Shown: in pieces, positions 9,103 through 17,308 of the stretch | How the letters are laid out: every line of letters starts with the position of its first letter | Numbering within the stretch: the stretch's first letter is position 1 | Assembly: GCA_020636375.1 (NCBI GenBank) | Contig: JACJXZ010000009.1 | Coordinates: 248,001-312,000 of the forward strand | Origin: Lewinellaceae bacterium | Lineage (GTDB): Bacteria; Bacteroidota; Bacteroidia; Chitinophagales; Saprospiraceae | Length of the DNA stretch: 64,000 bases | Direction: 5' to 3' | The notes under the pieces: generated by a model | What the model was told of the DNA's origin: nothing | Databases searched by the model: none | The model's input: only the letters and a program-made list of their open reading frames with translations | Program-made: the position numbers and the translations under genes

Positions 9103-10675
9103 CTACGGCTTAGGCACAAGTAGTATTAAAATTTTGCATAATATTGCGAAGACAAAAAATTGCCATGACGCCCTTCGCCCCTATCAGTGTCTACGGACAA
9201 GAATTTGGCAATCCCTGGATAAGCCGCCGCAGACACCCCTTTAATGATGCCCGGTCGCACAAAGTTTGGGAAATGCTCGGCGAGAGCATGGTATGCAAAC
9301 AAAAACCGCGATTCAACAACTGGTGAAAGCACAAGCCAAGCGGATCAAATGTATCATTTTATAATAACCCACGAGTTGCTCATGCAGAGCCTCATTAAGA
9401 TGAATTGTAGCGTAAAACCTGAAGTTTTGTCTGGTACTGTCACGTATTAGCGGTAGGAGACAGCACGAGCTTCAATTTAAGCAAGCACAAGAACCGGATT
9501 CAGGATCCGGAATCCATCGGCGCGCTTCAATGACGGCAAGACCCTTGGGTTTCATAGCCATACAAGCATAGTTGTTGACGCTCGGACAGCAGGCGTCGCC
9601 GGGGTAGCGGACATCCTATATTGGACACGCTGGGAATCTGGGAAAAAACAAGCCTCCGCTCCTGATAATCGCTCCTGGGAAGAAAAAGAATCTTACCGGT
9701 GGGCTATAGGCGCCACTAATGCCAAAGCAGTGCTACAAGCCGCCGAGCGGGTTACTTTTTTGTTTGACCGCGAGGCTGACGACTTCGACTTGTTTAAACA
9801 CCTGATTTTCCAGGAGGCGTCCGATTTTATTATCCGCTCGAATCAAAACCGGAAATTCAGGTGGGAAGGCAAGGTGCTGAAAGCCAATAACTTTCATGCC
9901 CAATTTGAAGTACTGGCACTTATGAGCTGGATATACCGGAGTTGGATCATTACTCCTGGACTTCGGGCAAACGCATCCGCCGCCAAGCCCGCACAGCCAC
10001 TATGGAAATCCGATATCAGGTACTGTCGAGCTGCTTGCCCCTCGGCTACCCTAAAGCCGAACCCAGCATACCTCTATGCCTGGTAGAAGCTAGAGAAACG
10101 ACAGAGCAGTTGCCGGAGGGCGAAAAACCAATTATTTGGCGCCTATGGACAACTCACAAAGTTGAAAACGCGGAACAAGCTTACCTGATCGTTTATTATT
10201 ACACGCTGCGCTGGATCATTGAACAGCTCTTTAGAACCATTAAGAAACAGGGCTTCGATATAGAGGGTACTCAATTGGAAACCTTTGATGCGATCCTGCG
10301 CCAGACTACGATGACAATAAAAGCAGCCTGCACAGTGCTTCAGTTAACTTACGCCCGCAACCGCTTGGATTGCCAGCCCACTGATGAAGTGTTCGATCAG
10401 CAAGGACAACAGGTTTTACGACAGGTCAATGAACGTTTGCAGGGAAAAACCGAAAAACAAAAGAATCCGTTTCCCCAGCATCGCCTAAGTTGGGCTGCCT
10501 GGATTATTGCCAGGCTTGGCGGTTGGAAAGGGTATCAATCTCAAAAACCGCCTGGTACCCCATCACTATGAAGAAGTATGGAAAAGTTTGCCATCTATAT
10601 GGAGGCATTCAAGGTGCTTAATTCTTCATAATCAAATTATGTTTTTTCTTCATACTACTTGTGCCTAAGCCGTAG
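9103..10675 (+). mobile_element. IS4-family insertion sequence, degenerate
   Basis: Terminal inverted repeats of 24 bp, perfect, lie at 9103-9126 (starting CTACGGCTTAGG) and 10652-10675. They are flanked by 10-bp direct repeats CCCTGAAGGG at 9093-9102 and 10676-10685, consistent with the 9-13 bp target duplications of the IS4 group. Total length is 1573 bp. The ends are intact although the transposase inside is broken, so the element could move only if a transposase were supplied from elsewhere. Confidence 0.88.
9144..10571 (+). pseudogene. IS4-family DDE transposase, multiply frameshifted
   Basis: Pieces of one transposase are spread over all three frames. VGDSTSFNLSKHKNRIQDPE (about 9450-9520) is followed by a +1 shift near 9526. 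The next piece, LGFHSHTSIVVDART through FLFDREADDFDLFKHL, has the second catalytic Asp. A -1 shift near 9916 leads to the last frame, which holds the C-terminal signature YYTLRWIIEQLFRTIKKQ with the catalytic Glu (IS4 Y-R-E-K type). The N-terminal part before 9450 carries several stops. It cannot make a full protein without multiple frameshifts; two shifts plus upstream stops argue for decay rather than programmed frameshifting. Confidence 0.85.
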
Positions 10676-10880
10676 CCCTGAAGGGAGCAAAGGCCGAAAA
10701 TGCCTGATCATCCTTCAGAGCCTGTTCCGAATTCATTTCGGAAGTCGGGGCAAAATCAGGCATTTTCGGCCGGGTGGTAAATAGTTGCTCTTATTTTCAG
10801 GCTTTATCCCCAAAGCAGCACAGCATTGGCCCCGGCCAGTGCCCAGCGAACAATCCCCATTTCTGTATGTCTCCATAAAA

Positions 10881-11050
10881 TTTCCACGTATTTCCATGTA
10901 TTTCCACGTATTTCCACGTATTTCCACGTATTTCCACGCATTTCCACGCATTTCCACGTATTTCCACGTATTTCCACGCATTTCCACGCATTTCCACGCA
11001 TTTCCATGTATTTCCATGTATTTCCACGTATTTCCATGTATCTCCATATA
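10881..11050. repeat. Array of seventeen 10-bp repeats (TTTCCAYGYA)
   Basis: Sixteen direct units TTTCCACGTA, TTTCCACGCA or TTTCCATGTA occupy 10881-11040, followed by a degenerate TCTCCATATA. Variation is confined to positions 7 and 9 (C or T). The 10-bp period is one B-DNA helical turn and is not a multiple of three, so both strands stay open in several frames; those ORFs are side effects. The array fills part of the 573-bp gap between the palindrome and the hexaheme operon. Between the array and the operator at 11216 nothing else was recognised. Confidence 0.9.
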
Positions 11051-11215
11051 TCTCCCCGCTCCGAAAAAAATCAAAAAAAATGCTGCTCCCCTGCTTTTTT
11101 CCTCCAAAATTTCTCTCCGCCCACTTTCTCTCCGCAGAATTTTTCTATTAAATGGATAGGGAAAATGACATAACATTCTGCCATTCCCGCTTGTGAGCGA
11201 TGCCGCTTCCATTTG

Positions 11216-11250
11216 TGATATAAATCACTTAAGGGGGGTGATAATCGTCA
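11216..11250 (+). promoter_or_regulatory. Paired FNR/CRP-type operator upstream of the electron-transfer operon
   Basis: TGATATAAATCA (11216-11227) and TGATAATCGTCA (11239-11250) are separated by 11 bp. Read on the reverse strand the order is TGACGATTATCA, 11 bp, TGATTTATATCA, the same pair, spacing and core as upstream of resB. The first site also fits the CRP-like form TGTGA-N6-TCACT. It lies 110 bp upstream of the ATG at 11360. No convincing TAnnTTTG could be placed here. Confidence 0.55.
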
Positions 11251-11359
11251 TCGAAAACGCGGCAGAATTCCAGGATTTTCGAGTCATAATTACAGAATGA
11301 CAAAAAAATGACAATAGCCGTCACGAAATAAGATTCTCATCATACCTAAATATTTTGCC

Positions 11360-12430
11360 ATGAGATTGAAAATATTTTTCGCATCACTATTGAGCCTCGC
11401 GCTCGCCCTGAGTTTATCCTCCTGCGAAGGCGACCAGGGCCCTGCCGGCCCCCAGGGCTCGGAAGGGCCAGCGGGACCGATCGGGGAAACCGGCCCGGCC
11501 GGAGAAGGCGTTCAGAACTGTAAGGACTGCCACGGCGGCAACCAGTTGATCACGGCCAGGCTGTTCCAGTGGGAAAATTCCGTCCACGCTACCGGCGGTG
11601 CCTATAATAGAAATGCTGCCTCCTGTGCCATCTGCCACACCAGCCAGGGCTTCCTGGAAGTTGCCGGCACCGGCGCCACTTCCGCCAGCATGGACGTCGA
11701 GAACCCCCTGCCGCAGAACTGCTACACCTGCCACCAAATCCACCAGACCTATACACAGGATGACTGGGCGCTGACCACTTCCGACCCGGTCACCTTCTGG
11801 GTGAAGGGCGAGATGGCGGACATTGGCAACAGCAACCTCTGCCTCAACTGCCACCAGGCCCGCATCCCCAGCCCGGAAGTGCCGGAGCCAGGCGTCGACG
11901 GCATGGCCACCGTTACCAGCAGCCGCTACGGCCCGCACCACGGTTCGCAGGGCGTGATGTTCACGGGTAACACGGGGTATGAAATACCAGGTGACGAGCC
12001 GTACAGCAACAGCGTACACACTCTGGCAATTCAAAACGGCTGTATCACCTGCCACATGGCGCCAGTTGCTGACGGAAGAGCATCCGGCGGCCACACCTTC
12101 CGGGTAGAATCGGCGGATGGCGAACTCAATACCAACGGCTGCATCCAATGCCACGACGATGCCGGCGAACTGGAAACGCTGGTTGAAGAAACCCAGACCG
12201 AGATCGCCGACCTGCTCAACCAACTGGGCACCCGGCTCTTCGAACTGGACATTCTGCGGGACAACCTGGAGAGCGTCAACGCCTCTACCAGCGCGCCGCT
12301 GGAGCTGACCAACGTACAGCTCGGCGCCCTTTGGAACTACCAGTATGTACGGGAAGACCAGAGCTTCGGCGTCCACAATTATAAATATGCCAAAGCTCTG
12401 CTGAAAAACTCGCTGGCTGCGCTGAACTGA
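11360..12430 (+). CDS. Hexaheme c-type cytochrome lipoprotein with collagen-like stalk
   Basis: 356 residues. The lipoprotein signal ends LSLSSC (Cys 22). Residues 24-50 have Gly at every third position for eight triplets (GDQGPAGPQGSEGPAG, then GPIGETGPAGEG), a collagen-like segment. Six CxxCH heme sites start at residues 54, 89, 121, 161, 228 and 261. A coiled helical tail then ends GVHNYKYAKALLKNSL, a segment type seen in multiheme nitrite-reductase-like and related cytochromes. No CxxCK active-site heme is present, so a nitrite reductase role is not supported. Likely a surface- or periplasm-exposed electron carrier and first gene of the operon. The stalk suggests a lipid-tethered trimer (inference). 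Confidence 0.85.
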   Translation: MRLKIFFASLLSLALALSLSSCEGDQGPAGPQGSEGPAGPIGETGPAGEGVQNCKDCHGGNQLITARLFQWENSVHATGGAYNRNAASCAICHTSQGFLEVAGTGATSASMDVENPLPQNCYTCHQIHQTYTQDDWALTTSDPVTFWVKGEMADIGNSNLCLNCHQARIPSPEVPEPGVDGMATVTSSRYGPHHGSQGVMFTGNTGYEIPGDEPYSNSVHTLAIQNGCITCHMAPVADGRASGGHTFRVESADGELNTNGCIQCHDDAGELETLVEETQTEIADLLNQLGTRLFELDILRDNLESVNASTSAPLELTNVQLGALWNYQYVREDQSFGVHNYKYAKALLKNSLAALN

Positions 12431-12608
12431 TCAGCCGACACGTAAGACATTGTTTATTTTGTCCAATTTTGAGCCCCCTGGAAAACAACTGATGTCGACA
12501 CCTGGTCTTATCATTTGTTTTTCGGGGGCGATGTAAGCCTGGCCTATTTCCAGCCTAAGGCCACTTCCCATGGAAATTATCTGGGGAGTGATAACCAATC
12601 CTCGAATC

Positions 12609-13016
12609 ATGAAGCAACAACGAGTCCTATCCTTCCTGGCCCTTGCCATGCTCCTGCTGAGCATGATCGCACCTTCGGGATGCACCTCAGAAGCTGGCAT
12701 TCTCGTTATCGAGCCTCCGGATATTGACACCACTGTGCAGGTAAGTTTTGCTCAGGACATCATCCCGATATTTAACCAGTCCTGCAATTCCAGCGGCTGC
12801 CACAGCACGGGCGGGGAGCCTCCTGACCTGACACCGGAAAACGCCTACGAGGCGCTTTTTGCCGGCAACTATATCGACACCCTCGCTCCGGAAAACAGCG
12901 AGCTGATACAGTGGATGCTCGGCAACCGGAACCTGGACATGCCGCTCTCCGGCCCTAATGATGAGTACAACAAACAAGTGCTGACCTGGATTACCCAGGG
13001 TGCAAAAGACAATTAA
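12609..13016 (+). CDS. Small c-type cytochrome-like lipoprotein
   Basis: 135 residues from 12609 (MKQQRVLSFLALAMLLLSM), with lipobox MIAPSGC. The mature part contains VSFAQDIIPIFNQSCNSSGC followed by H, that is a C-x4-CH site rather than CxxCH, as in the planctomycete-type cytochrome-like domains common in Bacteroidota. A distal Met (LDMPLSGP) could be the second axial ligand. The start upstream at 12570 is less likely because it precedes the signal peptide. It lies 178 bp after the hexaheme gene and before the DUF5777 barrel. Confidence 0.75.
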   Translation: MKQQRVLSFLALAMLLLSMIAPSGCTSEAGILVIEPPDIDTTVQVSFAQDIIPIFNQSCNSSGCHSTGGEPPDLTPENAYEALFAGNYIDTLAPENSELIQWMLGNRNLDMPLSGPNDEYNKQVLTWITQGAKDN

Positions 13017-13025
13017 ATAACAGGC

Positions 13026-13058
13026 TCCGGCTATTCACATGCAATGTGAATTTCCGGA
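13026..13058 (+). other. Hairpin in the operon between the small cytochrome and the DUF5777 barrel
   Basis: TCCGG, a 2-nt bulge, ATTCACAT, loop GCA, ATGTGAAT, a 2-nt bulge and CCGGA form a 33-nt symmetric hairpin ending 20 bp before the ATG at 13079. There is no T tract, so it is more likely an mRNA processing or stability element, or a dyad operator (TTCACAT-N3-ATGTGAA), than a terminator. Confidence 0.55.
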
Positions 13059-13078
13059 GAAGGCAAAAACTTACTGCC

Positions 13079-13999
13079 ATGAAAAAATTACCGTCGCTTT
13101 TTTATAAGTGCTTTTCAATTTTCCGGGTCGCAGGAATATGGGCTGTTGCTTTTTTGATGCTGGCTGCCCCAGCCCAGGCACAGGACGAAGGCGAAGCTGC
13201 TGAAAAAGATACCCGCCCGGTGCGCAATACCTTTGAAAGTGTCTGGCTGATCGACAACCAGACTGTCATGGTGCCGATCAAGGGGACATTCGAGATGGAC
13301 ATTCAGCACCGCTTCGGGACCATGGATAAGGGCTATGACGATTTTTGGGGGCTTTATGCAAATTCCAACATTCGCCTGGGCTTCAACTATGTGCCGGTCA
13401 ACAATCTCCAGATCGGTTTCGGCTTCACGAAGGAACGCAAATTCTGGGATTTCAATGCCAAGTACGCCCTCTTCCAGCAGGGCCGCGAAGGCGGCTGGCC
13501 GGTAAGCGTCACCTATTTTGTCAACGCTGCTATTGATACCCGCGACAAAGAGAGCTTCCCGGAGAACACCTATGAAGGCGTAGACCGGTTCTCTTACTTT
13601 CACCAGCTGATGTTTGCCCGCAAATTCACTCCGGCCTTCTCCCTGCAGGCCAGCGCCAATGTTTCTCACTTCAACTTCCAGGAGCTGGTGCCCGGAGAAG
13701 AAAACCCGGACGACCTGTTGCAAATGAGCAATGACCACCTCTCCCTGTCCTTCCTCGGCAGAATGAAGGTGAGCACGACGATGAGCGTCATCGCCGGCTA
13801 TGACCTGCCGCTGACCGACCACGAGGTCAATAATCCCGAGCCCAACCTGAGCTTCGGCATCGAGGTCGTTTCCAGCGCGCATGCCTTCCAGATATTTGTG
13901 GGCAATTACAAGGGCATCGTGCCGCAATTTAACAATGTTTTCAACCAGAATACGGACTTCCTCATCGGCTTCAACATGACCCGCCTGTGGAATTTCTAA
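13079..13999 (+). CDS. DUF5777-type outer-membrane beta-barrel protein
   Basis: 306 residues from the ATG at 13079, with a signal peptide ending AAPAQAQ. The mature sequence has FEMDIQHRFGTMDKGYDDFW, then NIRLGFNYVPVNNLQIGFGF, alternating hydrophobic strands and a terminal aromatic (MTRLWNF), as expected of an outer-membrane barrel of the DUF5777 family. Members of this family are frequent in Bacteroidota and are functionally undefined. Its position between surface-type cytochromes and a ferredoxin/NrfD quinol module suggests it may be the outer-membrane part of the same system. The barrel is small for enclosing a multiheme wire. Confidence 0.75.
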   Translation: MKKLPSLFYKCFSIFRVAGIWAVAFLMLAAPAQAQDEGEAAEKDTRPVRNTFESVWLIDNQTVMVPIKGTFEMDIQHRFGTMDKGYDDFWGLYANSNIRLGFNYVPVNNLQIGFGFTKERKFWDFNAKYALFQQGREGGWPVSVTYFVNAAIDTRDKESFPENTYEGVDRFSYFHQLMFARKFTPAFSLQASANVSHFNFQELVPGEENPDDLLQMSNDHLSLSFLGRMKVSTTMSVIAGYDLPLTDHEVNNPEPNLSFGIEVVSSAHAFQIFVGNYKGIVPQFNNVFNQNTDFLIGFNMTRLWNF

Positions 14000-14026
14000 G
14001 AAACAATAACTGAAAAAACAACCGTC

Positions 14027-14989
14027 ATGTCAGAATCATCAGAAAACGGCCGCAGAGATTTCCTGAGAAAAGGTGCCCTGGGCGTTACCCTGGCCGCCTG
14101 GGGCCAACTGGTCTTTTCCTGTGCTTCGGAAGGTGGCCATGATCATAGTCATGCTGCTGAAGAAGGGGCGGACACCATCAAAGTGCTCACCCCGGAAGGG
14201 CAGTTGGTTGAGGTAGATCGTTCCCACCTCAAGCATGTTCACCATACGCAGGACATCACCTATGAAGAGTCCCGGACCGGCCTGCCCGGCAGGAAGTTCG
14301 TCATGGTCATCGACCTGGCCCGCTGCACCAATGCCCGCAAGTGCGTGACGGCCTGCCAGAAAATGCACCACCTGCCTCCGGACAAGGAATGGCTGACCGT
14401 CAAACTGATGAAAGACAGCGAGGACAGCGAGCCGTACTGGTTCCCGAAAACCTGTTTCCACTGCGACAACCCGCCCTGCGTAAAGGTGTGCCCGGTGGAC
14501 GCTACTTTCAAGCGGCAGGACGGGTTGGTGCTCATAGACAACACGCGCTGCATCGGCTGCAAGTTCTGCATGACGGCCTGCCCCTATTCTACCCGGGTTT
14601 TCAACTGGGGTGAGCAGGGTGTGCCGGCGGATATGAAGACGCACCGTGCCAACGCAGAGACCAGCATCCCCGGCCAGGTCGGCACCGTTGAAAAGTGCGA
14701 CTTCTGCCCCGACATGGCGCGCATGGGCGTACTGCCGGACTGCGTGACGGCCTGCCCCAACGGCGCGTTCTACTTCGGCGACCAGAACGAGGACATCGTG
14801 ACCAATGGCTCCGAGACCGTCCGCTTCAGCGAACTCATTGCCGAGCGCGCCGGCTACCGTTACGGCGAAGAGCTGGGTACCGAACCGAGGGTGTACTACC
14901 TGCCGCCTACCGACCGCATCTTCCCCGCTGAAAAATCGTTGGAAGACATGCCGGAGGAGACCAGGAAGCTGTATGAGGACATGTTTTAA
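14027..14989 (+). CDS. Tat-exported ferredoxin-like iron-sulfur subunit (DmsB/PsrB/NrfC type)
   Basis: 320 residues. A twin-arginine signal GRRDFLRKGALGVTLAAW begins at residue 8. Four cysteine motifs follow: C100-x5-C106-x3-C110, C143-x2-C146-x4-C151-x3-C155, C175-x2-C178-x2-C181-x3-C185, and C224-x2-C227 with C239-x3-C243. The first motif lacks the usual second Cys (Ala 103 in CTNARKC), so one cluster may be [3Fe-4S] or use another ligand. The protein should pass electrons between a quinol-interacting NrfD subunit (next gene, 25 bp downstream) and periplasmic partners. The usual molybdopterin catalytic subunit is missing from the operon. Confidence 0.85.
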   Translation: MSESSENGRRDFLRKGALGVTLAAWGQLVFSCASEGGHDHSHAAEEGADTIKVLTPEGQLVEVDRSHLKHVHHTQDITYEESRTGLPGRKFVMVIDLARCTNARKCVTACQKMHHLPPDKEWLTVKLMKDSEDSEPYWFPKTCFHCDNPPCVKVCPVDATFKRQDGLVLIDNTRCIGCKFCMTACPYSTRVFNWGEQGVPADMKTHRANAETSIPGQVGTVEKCDFCPDMARMGVLPDCVTACPNGAFYFGDQNEDIVTNGSETVRFSELIAERAGYRYGEELGTEPRVYYLPPTDRIFPAEKSLEDMPEETRKLYEDMF

Positions 14990-15014
14990 TTCAAGAACGC
15001 GATAATCATCAAGG

Positions 15015-16331
15015 ATGAAAACTGTTCAGTTAAATAAAAAGCAAACCGCTATACTGCAAACGCTCGGCCCGCAGCTTGAAAAATCAGGCGCGCTGTACCG
15101 CCTTTGGGTTGGCTTCCTCCTGCTGTTGATCCTGCTTGGCGGCTACGGCCTGTTCCGGCAGATTTACATCGGGCACGTCGTCACCGGTATGCGGGACCAT
15201 GCGGTCTGGGGCTATTATATCGCCAATTTCGTCTACTTCATCGGCGTGAGTTACGGCACGGCCATGCTGGCGGCCATCCTGTATTATTTCAAGGTGCCCT
15301 GGGGGAGGCCCATCATCCGGATTTCCGCCCTGGTGGCTTTCATTTCCGGCATCATCGGCCCGGTGTTCATCCTCCTGTGCATCGGCCGTTTCGACCGCCT
15401 GCACTACTTGTTCATCCACGCCAGAGTGCAGTCGCCGATCACCTGGGACGTCATGGTGATCTCCACCTATCTGGTCGGCATCACGGTATTTACTTATCTG
15501 CTCCTGATCAAGGATTTTGCCATACTGCGGGACACTTCGATGTTTGAATTTCCCTCCTGGAGGAAAAAGCTGTACAACGCGCTGGCCCTTCGCTACAAAG
15601 GAACCCCCGAGCAGGATGAGCAGATCGGCCACTCCACCAAATCGATGGCCTTTATCATGGTGCCTAAGGTGATCCTGGCTTTCGCCGTACTCTCCTGGAT
15701 TTTTGGCATGACGCTGCGTCCCGGCTGGCGCAGCAGTATCTTCGGCCCTTCCTATGTCATCGCTTCCATTGCCACCGGTATCGCCCTGATCATTGGAGTC
15801 ATGTGGGTGTATCGGAAGCTCTACCGGCTGGAGGAATATCTGAAAGATGAACATTTCCGTTACATGGGTTTGATTTTACTCGCACTGGTTGGTGCTTTTG
15901 GATACTTCACGCTTTCGGAGTATATCACCAGCTGGTATACCTCCATGACGTGGGAATCTAAAGTGACGGATAAGCTGCTGAGCTTCAAAGAATATGGCTG
16001 GGCTTTTCACCTGGCTAATTTCTTTGGCATTATTCTGCCGATAGTCGTTATCGCTATCCGCCGGTTCCGTACGCCAACGATCATCGCCGCCCTTTCCCTG
16101 CTGGTGATTGTAGCTATGTGGGTGCGGCGTTATCTGACGGTAGTGCCGTCGCTGGAAACGCCCCTGCTGCCCATACAGGATGCGCGGCCGGAATACGTTC
16201 ACTATACGGCCACCTGGGTGGAATGGGCGCTCGTGCTGGCCGGCGCCGCGACCTTCTTCATCTTCTTTACCCTGGTGCCGAAGCTGTTCAACGTGATCCC
16301 GATCTCGGATTATGAAAAAGAAACCAACTAA
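15015..16331 (+). CDS. NrfD/PsrC-family quinol-interacting membrane subunit
   Basis: 438 residues with about ten transmembrane segments (for example LWVGFLLLLILLGGYGLF; ISALVAFISGIIGPVFILLC; WALVLAGAATFFIFFTLVP). The pattern of an NrfD/PsrC-like integral membrane protein is clear, with conserved-type GRFDRLHYLFIHARVQSPIT followed by WDV after the third or fourth helix. It should oxidise or reduce menaquinol and exchange electrons with the ferredoxin-like subunit encoded just upstream. The start at 15015 follows the upstream stop by 25 bp. Confidence 0.85.
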   Translation: MKTVQLNKKQTAILQTLGPQLEKSGALYRLWVGFLLLLILLGGYGLFRQIYIGHVVTGMRDHAVWGYYIANFVYFIGVSYGTAMLAAILYYFKVPWGRPIIRISALVAFISGIIGPVFILLCIGRFDRLHYLFIHARVQSPITWDVMVISTYLVGITVFTYLLLIKDFAILRDTSMFEFPSWRKKLYNALALRYKGTPEQDEQIGHSTKSMAFIMVPKVILAFAVLSWIFGMTLRPGWRSSIFGPSYVIASIATGIALIIGVMWVYRKLYRLEEYLKDEHFRYMGLILLALVGAFGYFTLSEYITSWYTSMTWESKVTDKLLSFKEYGWAFHLANFFGIILPIVVIAIRRFRTPTIIAALSLLVIVAMWVRRYLTVVPSLETPLLPIQDARPEYVHYTATWVEWALVLAGAATFFIFFTLVPKLFNVIPISDYEKETN

Positions 16332-16335
16332 TGCC

Positions 16336-17241
16336 ATGGAAAGACCAAAATCAAGATACCTGCAACGCAGCTTCCGGTTCAGGCCCGTAATGCCGGCGCT
16401 GCTTCTGGCCCTCCTGCTTGGGCTGTTTTCCGGAAATGCCCTGCTGGCCCAGGAAGAACCGGAAGAAAAGGAACAGCTCAGAACCCGGATGAGCCTGTCG
16501 GCCGTCCAGGGCAGCGAAGACATGATCACGCTGAAAGCCCTGGTCCGGGCAAAGATCGACGACCGCTATACCGGCCTGCCCGGGCTGGAAGTGGGTTTCT
16601 CTTCAGTAACGGATTCTACGGAACAGGAACTGGGCAAAGCCACTACCAACCAAGACGGCATTGCCAGCCTTAGCCTGGCCAAAACCAAGCTGCTGGCAGA
16701 TACCTCCGGCGCTTTTCCGCTCACGGCCCTCTTCGAAGGCAACGACGAATTTGGTGACAGCGACGATGAGATCACAATTACTCCCGCTGCAATAACGTTA
16801 GAGGCTATGGAAGAAGATTCTGTCCGCACCTTAGTCGCTACGCTCGAAAGCCTCGGAGCGCCGGTACCGGAAACCGACCTCTATTTCTACGTCAAAGGCA
16901 TGTTCCGTCCATTGCGGATCGGCGAAGCCACTACCGATGAAGACGGGATGGCATCAGTCGAATTCCCGACGGATCTCCCCGGCGACCCCGGAGGAAACCT
17001 GAACATCATCGTCCGCCTGGAAGAAGACGATGCCTTCGGCACCGTGGAGGCTAACATGAGCCAAGCCTGGGGAATCCCGCTGGAAACCATGCCCGGCCAA
17101 ACGCCGCGCGAGTTGTGGAGCCCAAGCCCTCCCCTGTGGCTGCTGCTCACTTTCATTGCCCTGCTGCTGATCATCTGGGGGCATTATATGGAGGTTATTT
17201 ACAAATTGTTTAAACTGAGAAAAAACGCGGCCGAAAGCTGA
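16336..17241 (+). CDS. Membrane-anchored Ig-like/transthyretin-like protein of unknown function
   Basis: 301 residues from 16336, four nucleotides after the nrfD-like stop. An ATG at 16312 would overlap that gene by 20 nt. An N-terminal signal or anchor (MPALLLALLLGLFSGNALLA) is followed by two similar beta-rich modules, each with a KATTNQDGIASL or EATTDEDGMASVEFPTD block as in bacterial Ig-like/transthyretin-like folds. A C-terminal membrane helix (LWLLLTFIALLLIIWGHYME) then leads to a basic tail. No cofactor motif is present. Its conserved place between the NrfD-like protein and a cytochrome suggests an assembly or scaffold role, which is inference. Confidence 0.65.
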   Translation: MERPKSRYLQRSFRFRPVMPALLLALLLGLFSGNALLAQEEPEEKEQLRTRMSLSAVQGSEDMITLKALVRAKIDDRYTGLPGLEVGFSSVTDSTEQELGKATTNQDGIASLSLAKTKLLADTSGAFPLTALFEGNDEFGDSDDEITITPAAITLEAMEEDSVRTLVATLESLGAPVPETDLYFYVKGMFRPLRIGEATTDEDGMASVEFPTDLPGDPGGNLNIIVRLEEDDAFGTVEANMSQAWGIPLETMPGQTPRELWSPSPPLWLLLTFIALLLIIWGHYMEVIYKLFKLRKNAAES

Positions 17242-17308
17242 CAATTCTGTGACCCGGCTGCCAGGAAAACGTCTCAATAACTGAAACCATTCATTAAAAA
17301 TTGTGACC

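Larger units (their letters stand above)
9051..10786. repeat. Intergenic multi-armed palindrome interrupted by the IS4-type insertion
   Basis: The 18-bp word at 9051-9068 (starting AACTATTTACC) is repeated as a perfect inverse complement at 10769-10786. Inside on the right, 10692-10708 and 10755-10771 form another perfect 17-bp inverted repeat (GGCCGAAAATGCCTGAT), around a smaller hairpin TTCCGAA...TTCGGAA. A matching GGCATTTTCG also occurs on the left at about 9067-9076. Removing the insertion (9103-10675 plus one target copy) restores a compact branched palindrome of about 150 bp, so it pre-dates the insertion. Confidence 0.7.

Noticed and set aside
9730..10571. Two separate transposase genes or programmed frameshifting in the IS
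   Set aside because: The pieces belong to one protein, but additional stops and a second shift upstream make decay the simpler reading.
10881..11050. CRISPR array or replication iterons
   Set aside because: Units are directly abutting 10-mers with no spacers and no cas genes; similarity to the DnaA box TTATCCACA is too weak and no initiator gene is adjacent.
10733..11212. Long open frames on both strands through the 10-bp array (repetitive NTWKYVEI-like or FPRISTYF-like proteins)
   Set aside because: A 10-bp unit keeps several frames open by chance; there is no signal peptide, no homology and both strands are equally open.
11360..12430. Nitrite reductase (NrfA-like) identity for the hexaheme protein
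   Set aside because: There is no CxxCK or other active-site heme motif, and the length and heme spacing differ from NrfA.
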